A DNA stretch of 64,000 bases from Strongylocentrotus purpuratus. Its lineage: Eukaryota; Echinodermata; Echinoidea; Camarodonta; Strongylocentrotidae. A model generated the notes under the pieces. The model worked only from the letters and a program-made list of their open reading frames with translations. It searched no databases and was not told where the DNA came from. Below are positions 34,065 to 43,560 of this stretch, in pieces. How positions within the stretch are numbered: position 1 is the stretch's first letter; the number at the start of each line of letters is the position of its first letter. A program made the position numbers and the translations under genes. The stretch spans positions 11,624,328 through 11,688,327 of the forward strand of contig NW_022145609.1 of the NCBI RefSeq assembly GCF_000002235.5, given 5' to 3'.

Positions 34065-34337
34065 AGATAAACTTGAGTTCTGGTAAAAAAAAAGAAAATA
34101 AATTCTCACAGAATCAAACGAAACTTACACTGAATGTTCAAGATTACAAATAAATGACATGTGCCAAACAATTTTGGAAGAAAATGTATACTGGCTGAGT
34201 AGTGAGCATAGAAAGACATGACTCCAGAACCTTGCAGTGCACATTAATACTTACATGCTACATGATCAACTGTTTCTGATCCTTTCCACACCTTTTCTTT
34301 CACAATGCAATCGCATTACCAGTACTAAAGTTTATCT
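34065..34337. mobile_element. 273-bp MITE with TTAA (or TA) target duplication
   Basis: Ends AGATAAACTT and AAGTTTATCT, flanked by TTAA at 34061-34064 and 34338-34341. The other two cassettes have the uninterrupted site ATATTAATCAGAA at the same place. TTAA would suggest a piggyBac-like or Kolobok-like mobiliser; TA with one base more of inverted end fits equally. Confidence 0.85.
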
Positions 34338-34552
34338 TTAATCAGAAGCAAAAGAGGTTTTCCACAGGTTCGGAAGTATGGGGTGCTTTAGGAGTGAATG
34401 TCGCACAGACTTCTGATGAAAACCGTTAGTTAGTGTATGAGTTGCGCTAACTTCGGTTTGAGGACGTAAACTCGTAGTGACGTTATCTTCATTACATAAT
34501 CAAGTGTCCGATATTGTAAAAAGTGAAAATGACCTTGAAAAATGTAAAATAA

Positions 34553-34760
34553 GGAAAAGCAAGAAAGAAAAGAGAAGAGAAGAAAAACGGAGAAAAAAGA
34601 AAAAGAGGGAGGAGAGGAAAGAAAGGAAAAGAAAGAAAAGAAAGTAAAGGAAAAAGAAGAAAAAAGAGAAAAGGGGAAAAAAAAAGGGGGGGGGGGTGAA
34701 AGAGAGGAGAGAGGGGGAGGTAAGAGCCTGAGAGAGGAGGAGTGGGAGTAAAAGAGAGAG
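34553..34760. repeat. Polypurine tract, cassette 1
   Basis: Same position and composition as in the other cassettes, with a G-run near 34685-34696. Confidence 0.9.
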
Positions 34761-35130
34761 GGGGTTGTTGGGTGGAGTCGTCTCGTCGAGGGAGTAAGAA
34801 AGACACGGGTAAATATGTTGCTGTGTCGGGTCAGCTGTGTCGGTTTTTGCTCGATCCTCGTGTACTATATCAATGCAGAAGTTTAAAGTTGGTGAGATGT
34901 ATATTGTTGGTCGGCCGACAAGTTTTTTTCCCTACAAACTGTGACTTTTTATCCGCGAGTTCGAGTTCGAATTCGAGAGTGACTACAACTACAATTTTCT
35001 CGAAGTTTCACTTTCCTATAATATCAGCTAAAGAAATCAGAGGTTTTACATTTTCGGAGAACTAAATTCAAACAACGATTAAGAGTCAACAACGGTACGA
35101 CGAATCGACTTCCTTTCTCTATATTTTGAT
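34746..35130 (+). repeat. Conserved 'Z' segment, cassette 1
   Basis: Nearly identical to 29111-29505 with a small local change (GAGTTCGAGTTCGAATTCG near 34961). Confidence 0.75.
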
Positions 35131-35144
35131 AAAACGCTAAAAAT

Positions 35145-35410
35145 TCGCTTGCTCACAACCGCCCCTCCCTAAAATGATGCTGACCAAGTTGATGAAATAA
35201 TTCGTATATTTATGTCGTCGAGGAAAATGACCATTTGCGCATACGCAAGTATTAGAGATAGTCCATAGGAAACACAATTTAGCCTTCGGCCCCGGGTTAA
35301 TAGGGTTGAATTTGTAGATATTTGGACATTTAATTTTGTCGGTAATTGGTGGTACTTTTGTCGGTAATCGTTGGCCTCTACACCCCCCCCCCCACACTTA
35401 AAAAAGGCCT
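35145..35410 (+). repeat. Interspersed repeat shared with 46695-46975
   Basis: The reverse complement of 46695-46975 matches this segment, including TTTTGTCGGTAAT, ATGTCGTCGAGGAAAATGA and CTTGCTCAC at its border. A C-run of about 12 lies at one edge in both copies. Confidence 0.75.
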
Positions 35411-35748
35411 AGCGACGCCCCTGAGCGCCGTTTTAGCATGACTTTCTTTTTAACTCTCAGTTTCGCCTATCCCAGATAACCCTAAGTTTTTTGTTGCTGC
35501 TTTATATGTAGTTGATAATGCATGATTAACATAAATAGAGAGAGAGAGAGAGATAACCACCATCATTATGCAATGGTTCAGGGTTTGTGTAATGTACAGT
35601 TGAAACCATTTCTTAGCGCGTCTCCCAAATAAATAGCGAAACTATTTTTGAGGAAAAGCATTATACTGAACTGAATAAAGAATAATAACTTTATATTGGC
35701 TCATACTAATACTGATACGGGCTAAAGACAATGTGGTATCGGCACAGT

Positions 35749-36172
35749 AAAGCTATGGTCACAAATCAGAGCAGCAACCGACCGAGCAGTAGCCTGCTCG
35801 GTCGTTGCTGGAATTAGGCATCGCCCAGCGATTAGGTCGGTGCCCGGGCGGCGACCGCTCAGGCACCGAGCGTATTTTGGGCGGCGAGTGAAAAGTGAGC
35901 AGGCGCCGCCCAAATTTTAACTCCGCGCTAATGCTATGGTCACATTACCCAAAAGTAGCCTGCTCGGCGGCCGAGCGGCGAGTTTTTAACCAATTCTGCC
36001 CGGCGGCTGCCCGGCCACCGAGGGGCGACCGGCCAGTCACCGCTCGTTGTTAGGGCATCGCTCGGTCGCCGCTGAAGTTTTAGCGCGGAGTTAAAATTTG
36101 GGCGGCGCCTGCCCACTTTTCACTCGCCGCCCAAAATACGCTCGGTGCCTGGGCGGTCGCCGCCCGGGCACC
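35749..36172. repeat. GC-rich foldback element
   Basis: Left arm contains AGGCACCGAGCGTATTTTGG and GGCGGCGAGTGAAAAGTGAG; the right arm (about 36077-36165) carries their reverse complement. GCTATGGTCACA occurs at both 35750 and 35933. It stands out against AT-rich surroundings. Superfamily unknown. Confidence 0.8.
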
Positions 36173-36585
36173 TCCCCCTGCAAATAAAAAAGAAAATAAG
36201 GTCATTTAATAAAAGTATCATGCGATAAAATGATCATTGTGATTCAAATTGATGCAAGAATTGTTTTGAATAAGCAATGCTTTTCACCAGAATCTTCTTT
36301 GTAAAAACGACTTTTACAAATCTCAGCCATGCAATTCTGCCACTGTGTTGTAAGATCATTTTCAGATTAGGTGAAGTGTATTCTTTAATGAGTATTTTAA
36401 ATTAAATGGAACGTCTCAACTCAGTAAGCATGGCTGAGATTTGTAAAAGTTGTTTTTACAAAGAAGATTCTGGTGAATAGCAGTGCTTATTCAAACAAAT
36501 ATTCGCATCAATTTGAATCACAATAATTATTTGTCCTTTAATCCCTTTTAATGACCTTGTTTTCTTTCTCGTTTGCAAGGGGAGA
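36172..36585. mobile_element. 414-bp palindromic MITE-like element
   Basis: Arms 36172-36335 and 36428-36585 are reverse complements, for example AGAATCTTCTTTGTAAAAAC against its inverse, and GATTCAAATTGATGC against its inverse. It abuts the GC-rich foldback element. No protein-coding content. Confidence 0.8.
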
Positions 36586-36639
36586 AGAAGATATGTCACG
36601 TTAAAGACATCATAACGATCAGTGTTGTATGCGTATACA

Positions 36640-36964
36640 CAGGCCCAGCGGAACGTTTATCAAAGTGGGGGGGGGGGGGGGGGGGGGCTAAAGTGTTTAC
36701 GATCAGGTAGAGCGTAGCGAGCGTAAATTGTGTGGGGGTTCAGGGGGCGCAGCCCCAGGAATCTCAGGGGTTTTAGGCATTTAATTACGGTCAGAGAAGA
36801 ACAAATATTTTGATGCCGCATTTGTGTCACTGGCAGGTCAGGGGGGGGGGGGGGGGTTTTTTTTCGGGTAGAATTTACGTTACTATCCTTTTTTTTTTTT
36901 ACCGGTTTGGGAGGCTAGGGGGGGGGGGGCCGGGCCGTTAGAATCGGCCCGTGGATCCGCGCCT
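36640..36964. repeat. G-run-rich interspersed repeat
   Basis: Contains CAGCGGAACGTTTATCAAAG, then GTTCAGGGGGCGCAGCCCC, matching in reverse the family at 26900-27480. Several runs of 9 to 20 G make the exact length doubtful. Confidence 0.7.
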
Positions 36965-37720
36965 GGGGGGGGGGGGGCGGAAACTTCATTTAAACGAGTC
37001 GAGAATGGTACAACGAATCGTTTGCTTTCTCTCATACTTTTAGGAAACTTCAAAGCTTTCGCGCTTCGCGCGGAGGAGGGAAACTGAATTCAGACATTTT
37101 AGGGTTAAGAGTGGCAAACGATGCAACGAATCGTCTACTTTTTCTAATAATTAAAGTAAACGTCAGAGCTTCCGCGCTTCGCGCGAGACGGGAAAACTAA
37201 ATTCAGAACAATTAGGGCTTATTAAGAGTCGGAAACGGTACAACGAATCGTCTGCTTTCTCTAGTAATTTAAGGAAACGTCTAAGCTTTTCGCGCTTCGC
37301 GCGGGAAGGGGGAAACTAAATTTAGACAAGGATTAAGAGTCGAAAACGGTACAACGAATCGTCCGCTTTCTCTAATAATTTAAGGAAATGTCAAAGCTTC
37401 CGCGCATCGCGCTAAAGGGGGAAAAACTGAATTCAGATAAGGATAAAGAGTCGAGAACAGTACAACGAATCGTTTGCTTTCTCTCATATTTTAAGGAAAC
37501 GTCAAAACTTCAGCGATTCGCATGGGAGGGGGAAAAACTGAATTCAGATAAGGATTAAGAGTCGAGAACAGTACAACGAATCGTTTGCTTTCTCTCATAC
37601 TTTAAGGAAACGACAAAACTTCAGCGGTTCGCACGGGAGGGGGGGGGGGGGGGAAAACTGAATTCAGATAAGGATTAAGAGTCGAGAACAGTACATTGAA
37701 TCGTTTGCTTTCTCTCATAA
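36965..37720. repeat. Satellite array, array 2a, interrupted by a LINE
   Basis: Six to seven units of the family described at 29506. The last unit is broken at CTCTCATAATT by a LINE and the array resumes at 41776 with TTAAGGAAAGGTC. Confidence 0.92.
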
Positions 37721-38202
37721 TTTTTGCTTTCTCTGAAAATTTTGTGGATACATTAAAGTTGATTGATATTTTGAAAGTGAGAAATGGAATGAAAAAGCAA
37801 TTTACGTATAGACAATTTAATCCTTTTATGCGACTTGATTATTGGTTTGTATCCGAAAAACTAGATGAAATAATATCAAAATGCAATATAATATCATCTA
37901 TAGCTCCTGATCATTCAGCTGTACAACTAAACCTTTTTAATTTACCTTCGAATGATATCAAATACAAGGGTTCTTATTGGAAATTTAATAATAGTTTATG
38001 TAAAGATGATAAGTTCATTGTGTTAATGAAAACCGCAATCACTGAACTGAAAGAGGACTATAAAACAGAAATAGAAAGTAAAAGAGTTTCATGGGATTTT
38101 TTGAAAATGAAAAACAGTTTTATCAGAAAATATTCGAAAGAAAAAGCAAAGCTAAGAAAGGAAAAAAATTGGGAATCTAGAAATAGAAATACTCTCCCTT
38201 GA
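37720..38202 (+). pseudogene. LINE endonuclease C-terminal fragment
   Basis: Open frame with RLDYWFVS and SIAPDHSAVQLN, the last conserved motif of non-LTR endonucleases, followed by a Lys-rich linker. The N-terminal catalytic part is missing through 5' truncation. The linker continues in another frame (ASYYERGETNTNYFTQL near 38310-38365), showing a frameshift and stops. Confidence 0.8.
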
Positions 38203-38466
38203 AGACGATCTTTTGAAAGCAGTAAATAATGAGAAGATTGCATCTTTAGAACTGAAATGAAGAGAATTAAAAGCATGCTATGATTATATTAATGAAGGAC
38301 TTAAAATTCGTTCTAGAGCATCGTACTATGAAAGAGGAGAAACAAATACTAATTACTTTACCCAATTAATGGAATCAAATAAGAGAAAAACAGTAATCAG
38401 AAAATTAATGATAAATGAAGAGAAAATAAGTTTTGATCAGAGAGATTAATTAAAGAAATACACAAT

Positions 38467-38910
38467 TTGTATAGCAAACTATATGCGCATTCCACGGTAA
38501 ATTCCAATTCTAGTGATGCTTTTTTCACAGATCTACCCAAACTAAATCCTCATTCTAAGGATATTTGTAAAGCGAAAGTTACAGAGAGGGAATGTATGGC
38601 AGTTTTGAAAGAAATGACATTTAACAAAACACCAGGTAACGATGGTTTAAGTGTTGAATTTTATTCATTATTTTGGCCGGTAATAGGAGACGTAGTGGTC
38701 GGTGCTTTGAATGAATCCTTTTGTGAGGGGGGAACTCTCCCAATCACAAAACAGGCAGTAATTACTTTAATTCATAAAGAAGGCAAAGATCTGTTACAAA
38801 TTAAAAACTACAGACCCATTTCCTTACTTAATGTGGACTACAAGATTTTACCAAAGTTCTTTCAACAAGAATTAAAAAAGTATTACCAGAAGTTATTTGG
38901 ATTGATCAGG
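38467..38910 (+). pseudogene. LINE reverse transcriptase, N-terminal part
   Basis: Encodes KTPGNDGLSVEFYSLFW and LIHKEGKDLLQIKNYRPISL, RT motifs 0 to 2 in the L1/Tx1 style. The frame is lost at about 38909, where the protein continues in the +2 frame. Confidence 0.85.
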
Positions 38911-40547
38911 TGGGATATCTAAAGGGCAGAAATATAGGTGAAGCTATTCGGTTAATTGACGACATGATCTTTCATACAACTCAAAATAAAATACCTGCTC
39001 ATTTATTAGCGATAGATTTTGAAAAAGCGTTTGACTCGGTTTCACACATGTTTTTACAAAAGGTCTTAGTAGCCTTTGGTTTTGGACCGATATTTTGTAA
39101 ATGGGTGAAAATAATTTATAATAAGGCTCAAAGTCGTGTTTTCAATGGACACGTATCAACTGGATATTTTTCTATTCAGAAAGGTGTAAGACAAGGTGAT
39201 CCTTTGTCTGCCTATTTATTTTTACTTTGCATTGAGATTCTTGCTCGCGCAATCCGCAACGACTCGGCTATTCATGGGATTCCATTTGATGATATTCACG
39301 TTAAACAAATTCTTTATGCAGATGACATGTCGTTGTTTGTTCAAGATATTGAATCTTTTAATAGACTAAACTCATTGTTTACTAGTTTTGTAGATATGTC
39401 TGGATTGAAGATGAATAGAAACAAAACCTTTGTATTATTGTTGGATCCTAACGCGGATAAAGATGTAATAGATCCATTTGGTAAGATAGTAAACATTGTA
39501 AAGATATTAGGTATACAGTTTACGTTAGACGTGGAAAGCCAGGAAAAAAATAATTACAAAGAAATCTTAAGTAAAATTAAAAAGCTGCTTATGTGGTGGA
39601 AACAAAGAGATTTGACTTTGATGGGGAAAATTCAACTAATTAAGACTTTTGTTCTATCAAAATTAATATATGTATCAACACTCATACCTGTACCGCCTTG
39701 GGCATTCCGTGAAATTGAAGTGTTAATATTTTATTTTTTATGGAATGGAAAAGATCAAATCAAACGGAGTACTATGTTTTTAGATTACGATAAGGGAGGT
39801 CTTAAATTGACAGATTTGCAATTATTTATTCGAACACAAAGAATCATGTGGATGAAAAGACTTATAACAGGAGACTCAAATATGATTTGGAAACGTTATT
39901 TTAAATACCTGACTAGAAAATATGGCGGCCTCTTGATATTTTTCAGTAATGTATCGCCAGAATTACTTGCACTGTCATTACCAGATTTTTACCGTAGCAT
40001 GCTTGAGGCTTGGCTGGGTACAAAAGCCTTTTTGCTTAAGAACGAAATTTCAAAAAGAAATCAAATTATTTACAATAATAGATGCATCCGCATTCAGGGG
40101 CAAATATATTTCCATGAAGACTTATTTCTAAAAAATGTTTTTAAAATACATCATATTGTTGATAAGAAAGGTGAATTGAAATCTATGACAGAATTTAAGA
40201 TAATGGGTTTAAACAACATTGAAATAAATATAATAAAACAGTTATATGAAGGCATTCCATTCTCATGGAAAACTCTTTTGAATATATCTGAACATTCTTG
40301 TGAGGATACTGAATTAAGTTTAGAATTCACTATTAACGGAAACCCTCACTTTTTGCAAGGCAAAACATCAAAATATATCTATAGTACCTTGTTAAAAATG
40401 AGAACGGAAAAATCTTATGCTACATGCAACTTAGAACGTACATATAATATGGTCGAAAATGACACGAGAACAATTTTCTTAAGACCCCGAAGATCCACTC
40501 TGGACAGAAAGCTGAGGGAATTTCAATATAAATGTTTTATCATTTAA
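38910..40547 (+). pseudogene. LINE reverse transcriptase, catalytic and C-terminal part
   Basis: Begins within GYLKGRNIGEAIRLIDDM and holds AIDFEKAFDSVSH, QKGVRQGDPLSAYLF, QILYADDMSLFVQD (the YADD active site) and the thumb region with WKQRDLTLMGKIQLIK. The catalytic Asp pair is intact. A second shift near 40540 removes the tail with CSFC and HEETYEHLF (about 40590-40650). Confidence 0.88.
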
Positions 40548-40998
40548 TTTATACAAATAAGCATCTATACACTTTCAAACATGCAGTGAGCAATCTTTGC
40601 TCCTTTTGCAATAAACACGAAGAAACCTATGAGCATCTGTTTTTACCTGTGAAAAGGTAGCAAATATTTGAAAGTACTGCGGTGACCTCTTTGCTTTATC
40701 AGCGTTAACAAATCTACACTGGCAAGAAATTCATATCGGGATAAAAAGATCCAATGCGGGAGAAGAACAACTGTTAAATCACATTATTCTTTTAACAAAA
40801 CATATGGTTTTTAAATATAGTTCAACTAAAAATAGACCCCCAATTCCTCAAGAAATTAAAAAAAAGAATTATAGAAAATAAGCAAGAAGAAAAGGAATTA
40901 GCGGGGGAGAGGGGCACTTTAACACTTCCACAGTTGAGGACGGCGAGACAAATACTTCTTTCTCAGACTCAGATATTTTTTTTTTTAAATTGGTCTTA

Positions 40999-41685
40999 AA
41001 GGCCCGGTCACACAGAGGGGACGCACGGGGGACGCACGGCCAGCTCATTGGAAATTTGCAATTTGGGCCAGTGCGTTGTCGTTCGCTAGGCGTGCGTCAT
41101 CATTCGTTACTCGTTCGTCGAGCGCGCTGGACCAACGCTGGACAAGCGCTATGCATTCGTCGTCATTCGCTGTGTGCGTCGGTTTTTTTTTTAGCATGCT
41201 CAAAAGTGTGCGCGGAGCTCGACGCATGAATGTACACGCCAAAGGCACGCCAGACATGCGTGGAGCGCGCTAGACCAGCGCCAGACATACGCGAGCACAC
41301 GCCCTGTATACGCACAGCGCGCTAGCTACACGCTGTGCATTTTTTTTTAAAGCTCGCTAGCTTTTCCAAAATCATGACAAAAGTTAGGCACACGACCTTT
41401 TCCGATTTCCAATGCGCGGGCCGTGCGTCGTAGAACGCAGTGCATGCGTGGACCATTCGTCCAGCGTGCTAGCAACACGCTGTGCATTCGTGGAAGTTGT
41501 TATCATGTGCGCTCTGTGTACGGTATGTATGCGCTCAGCGCGCTAGCAACACGCAATGCATTTGATGTCAGCTCGCTGTAGCTTCGACAAAAGTTGGGCG
41601 CACGACAACGCACTGGCCAAAATTGCAAATTTCCCATGCGCTGGCCGTGCGTTCCCCATGCGTCCTCTCTGTGTGACCGGGCCTT
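40999..41685. mobile_element. 687-bp MITE nested in the LINE
   Basis: Terminal inverted repeats of about 80 bases begin AAGGCCCGGTCACACAGAG and end CTCTGTGTGACCGGGCCTT. TA flanks both sides (40997-40998 and 41686-41687). Removing one TA plus the element restores a continuous LINE 3' region. The interior is rich in CGCTAGC-type and CACGCTGTGCATTCG motifs. Superfamily not assigned. Confidence 0.85.
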
Positions 41686-41775
41686 TAGGAAAAGGAAGAG
41701 ACGGGATTTCCAACAAACGCGTAGATGTGAATGCTCGGGAAGGGAGGGGGGTTTTGTTGAGCTTTGAAAAAAAAT

Positions 41776-42045
41776 TAAGGAAAGGTCAAAGCTTCAGCGC
41801 TTCGCGCGAGAGGGGAAAACTGAATTCAGAGAAATAGGGCTTATTAAGAGTCAAAAACGGTACAACGATTCGTCTGCTTTCTCTAGTAATTTAAGGAAAT
41901 GTCTAAGCTTTTCGCGCTTCGCGCGGGAAAGGGGAAACTAAATTTAGACAAGGATTAAGAGTCGAAAACGGTACAACGAATCGTCTGCTTTCTCTAATAA
42001 TTCAAGGAAACGTCAAAGCTTCCGCGTATCGCGCATCGATGCCGT
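41776..42045. repeat. Satellite array, array 2b
   Basis: About two and a half units continuing the array interrupted by the LINE. As in array 1, it ends GCGCATCGATGCCGTTCC at the start of the CUB-side unique sequence. Confidence 0.9.
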
Positions 42046-43212
42046 TCCCTATAATAAATTAAATCACATATAGGAGTAGTTTTCTTATTCATCGAACGAG
42101 CATTCCAATGACTGACGCATATTCTTTGGACTGTCGCAAGGGCTAAGGCTATGTCTTGGCTTGAAGTAACAGCATTTGTCTTAGCATTTTTATGGAATGG
42201 CTGTTTAAAGGGAACCTAAACCACGGGATTAATGCTTTCACTATTCTTCCCGTCACTTTATCGCACAGTTATGAATGTTCATGTATTAAAAGTAAAAGTA
42301 GCATCTTACTCCAGATGATTCAAACAATCATTTCATGTCTATATGTGCTTTTCATTGTGGGTTTGGGGGATTTTTTTAAAAAGAGCAAATCTCCCATTGA
42401 GTTTCAACATATGTTAGGTCTCGATCAAAGCGGCAGATCACATTATTCGTCTTCTCGACGATTTCAATGTCTAGTTCAAATTGAAGTTCTGCTTTACAAA
42501 AAAAGAAGTCCGTTGAAGAATGAGGACGTCGCGAAACAACAGCAAATCAAATAAAGTGAATGTGAATGTTCAAACTTTAATTCAGGTCCTCGTGGTCCAT
42601 TTCATACCTGGGAGTGCAAATCAGATTTAAGTTAATATAACAAGCAACACCACCACCTGATGATTTATTAAATTTGTTTTGTTTTGTTAAACAACATATC
42701 TTTTATGTGGTAGGTGTGTCTACACAGTCATCAGAGTTGAAAGGCAATTCTTTAAGTAGACAAGTCCGACATATCCAATCAGCATCTGACTGAAAATTGT
42801 TATATACTGTTTAAGAAAATTTTATATATTATACAGGGATACTTCTTACCCACGATAACAATCTGCTTCGCTCTTCACAAAGAGGAAACTTGGAGAGTTT
42901 CAACGTCATTATCACAGCGGATTGTTACTTTCTTGTCGTCATTCGTGAGACTCGTAATTCTGTCATCTGATGTCCATTTTGTTTCCGTGTTTTGTACAGA
43001 ATACATGATTTTCCCGGTAAAATCATTTATGGATAATATAAAGTAACCTTTTCGAGAGAGGCTCCCAAATTTTTCAGTGCTAGTTGAAGGAGCTTATATA
43101 TCAATCTTCAGTTGACGAACCTTTCATAATCATGTATGGATGCAAAAGTCTTTTTTTTTTCTTACATTAATTTTTCCCCTTCTTCTCTCTCTTGTCTTTA
43201 ATTTTTTAACAG
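42046..43212 (+). other. Cassette 2 region before the CUB exon
   Basis: Paralogous to 30431-31771, with a deletion of about 190 bases near 42690. No coding exon recognised on the plus strand. Confidence 0.6.
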
Positions 43213-43560
43213 ATAATTCAGCTACATATCTGCAGGAAGACGAATCACATTTCATAAACATGCCTTTCACCAGCACTAGCCGATTGTACAATGCATTCTT
43301 GCTACAGACACATTCAACGTATGGTTTTCGAATCGTGTTCCAATATTTGTATCTCGAGTATGATGGTGATGAAGTCCAAATAGGGACAGGTAACGATCCG
43401 TCTGACATACAGTCTGTCATCAAAACTATCCATGGATCTACACAATACGCTCCTGATGATCTCTATGTAGGTACTAATGAGATGTGGTTTACTATCATAG
43501 CAACAAAGAGTTTTACTAGGGTTAGAATCGACGTTGAGATCATCGCCATTGACCTATCAA
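43213..43560 (+). CDS. CUB-domain exon, cassette 2, intact
   Basis: A 348-base phase 1-1 exon between TTAACAG and GTAAGTG. Residues include FINMPFTSTSRLYNAF, YGFRIVFQYLYLEYDGDEV, QIGTGNDPSD and TIIATKSFTRVRIDVEII, the strand pattern of a CUB domain. The YDGDEVQIGTG stretch matches the conserved D.v.i.dG region. It has no cysteine at all, where most CUB domains have two disulfides. It is the only unbroken CUB copy in the window. Confidence 0.78.

Larger units (their letters stand above)
37720..41773 (+). mobile_element. Non-LTR retrotransposon, Tx1/L1-like, 5'-truncated
   Basis: Contains, in order, the C-terminal part of an apurinic-type endonuclease (RLDYWFVS, APDHSAV), an RT (YRPISLLNVDYK, AFDSVSH, GVRQGDPLSAYLF, YADDMSLF) and a C-terminal Cys-His motif (CSFC then HEETYEHLF). 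It ends with an A-run at about 41765-41773. Insertion split a satellite unit, which reads through on both sides. At least three frame breaks (near 38200, 38909 and 40540) and stops show it is dead. A separate MITE is nested in its 3' UTR. Confidence 0.88.
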
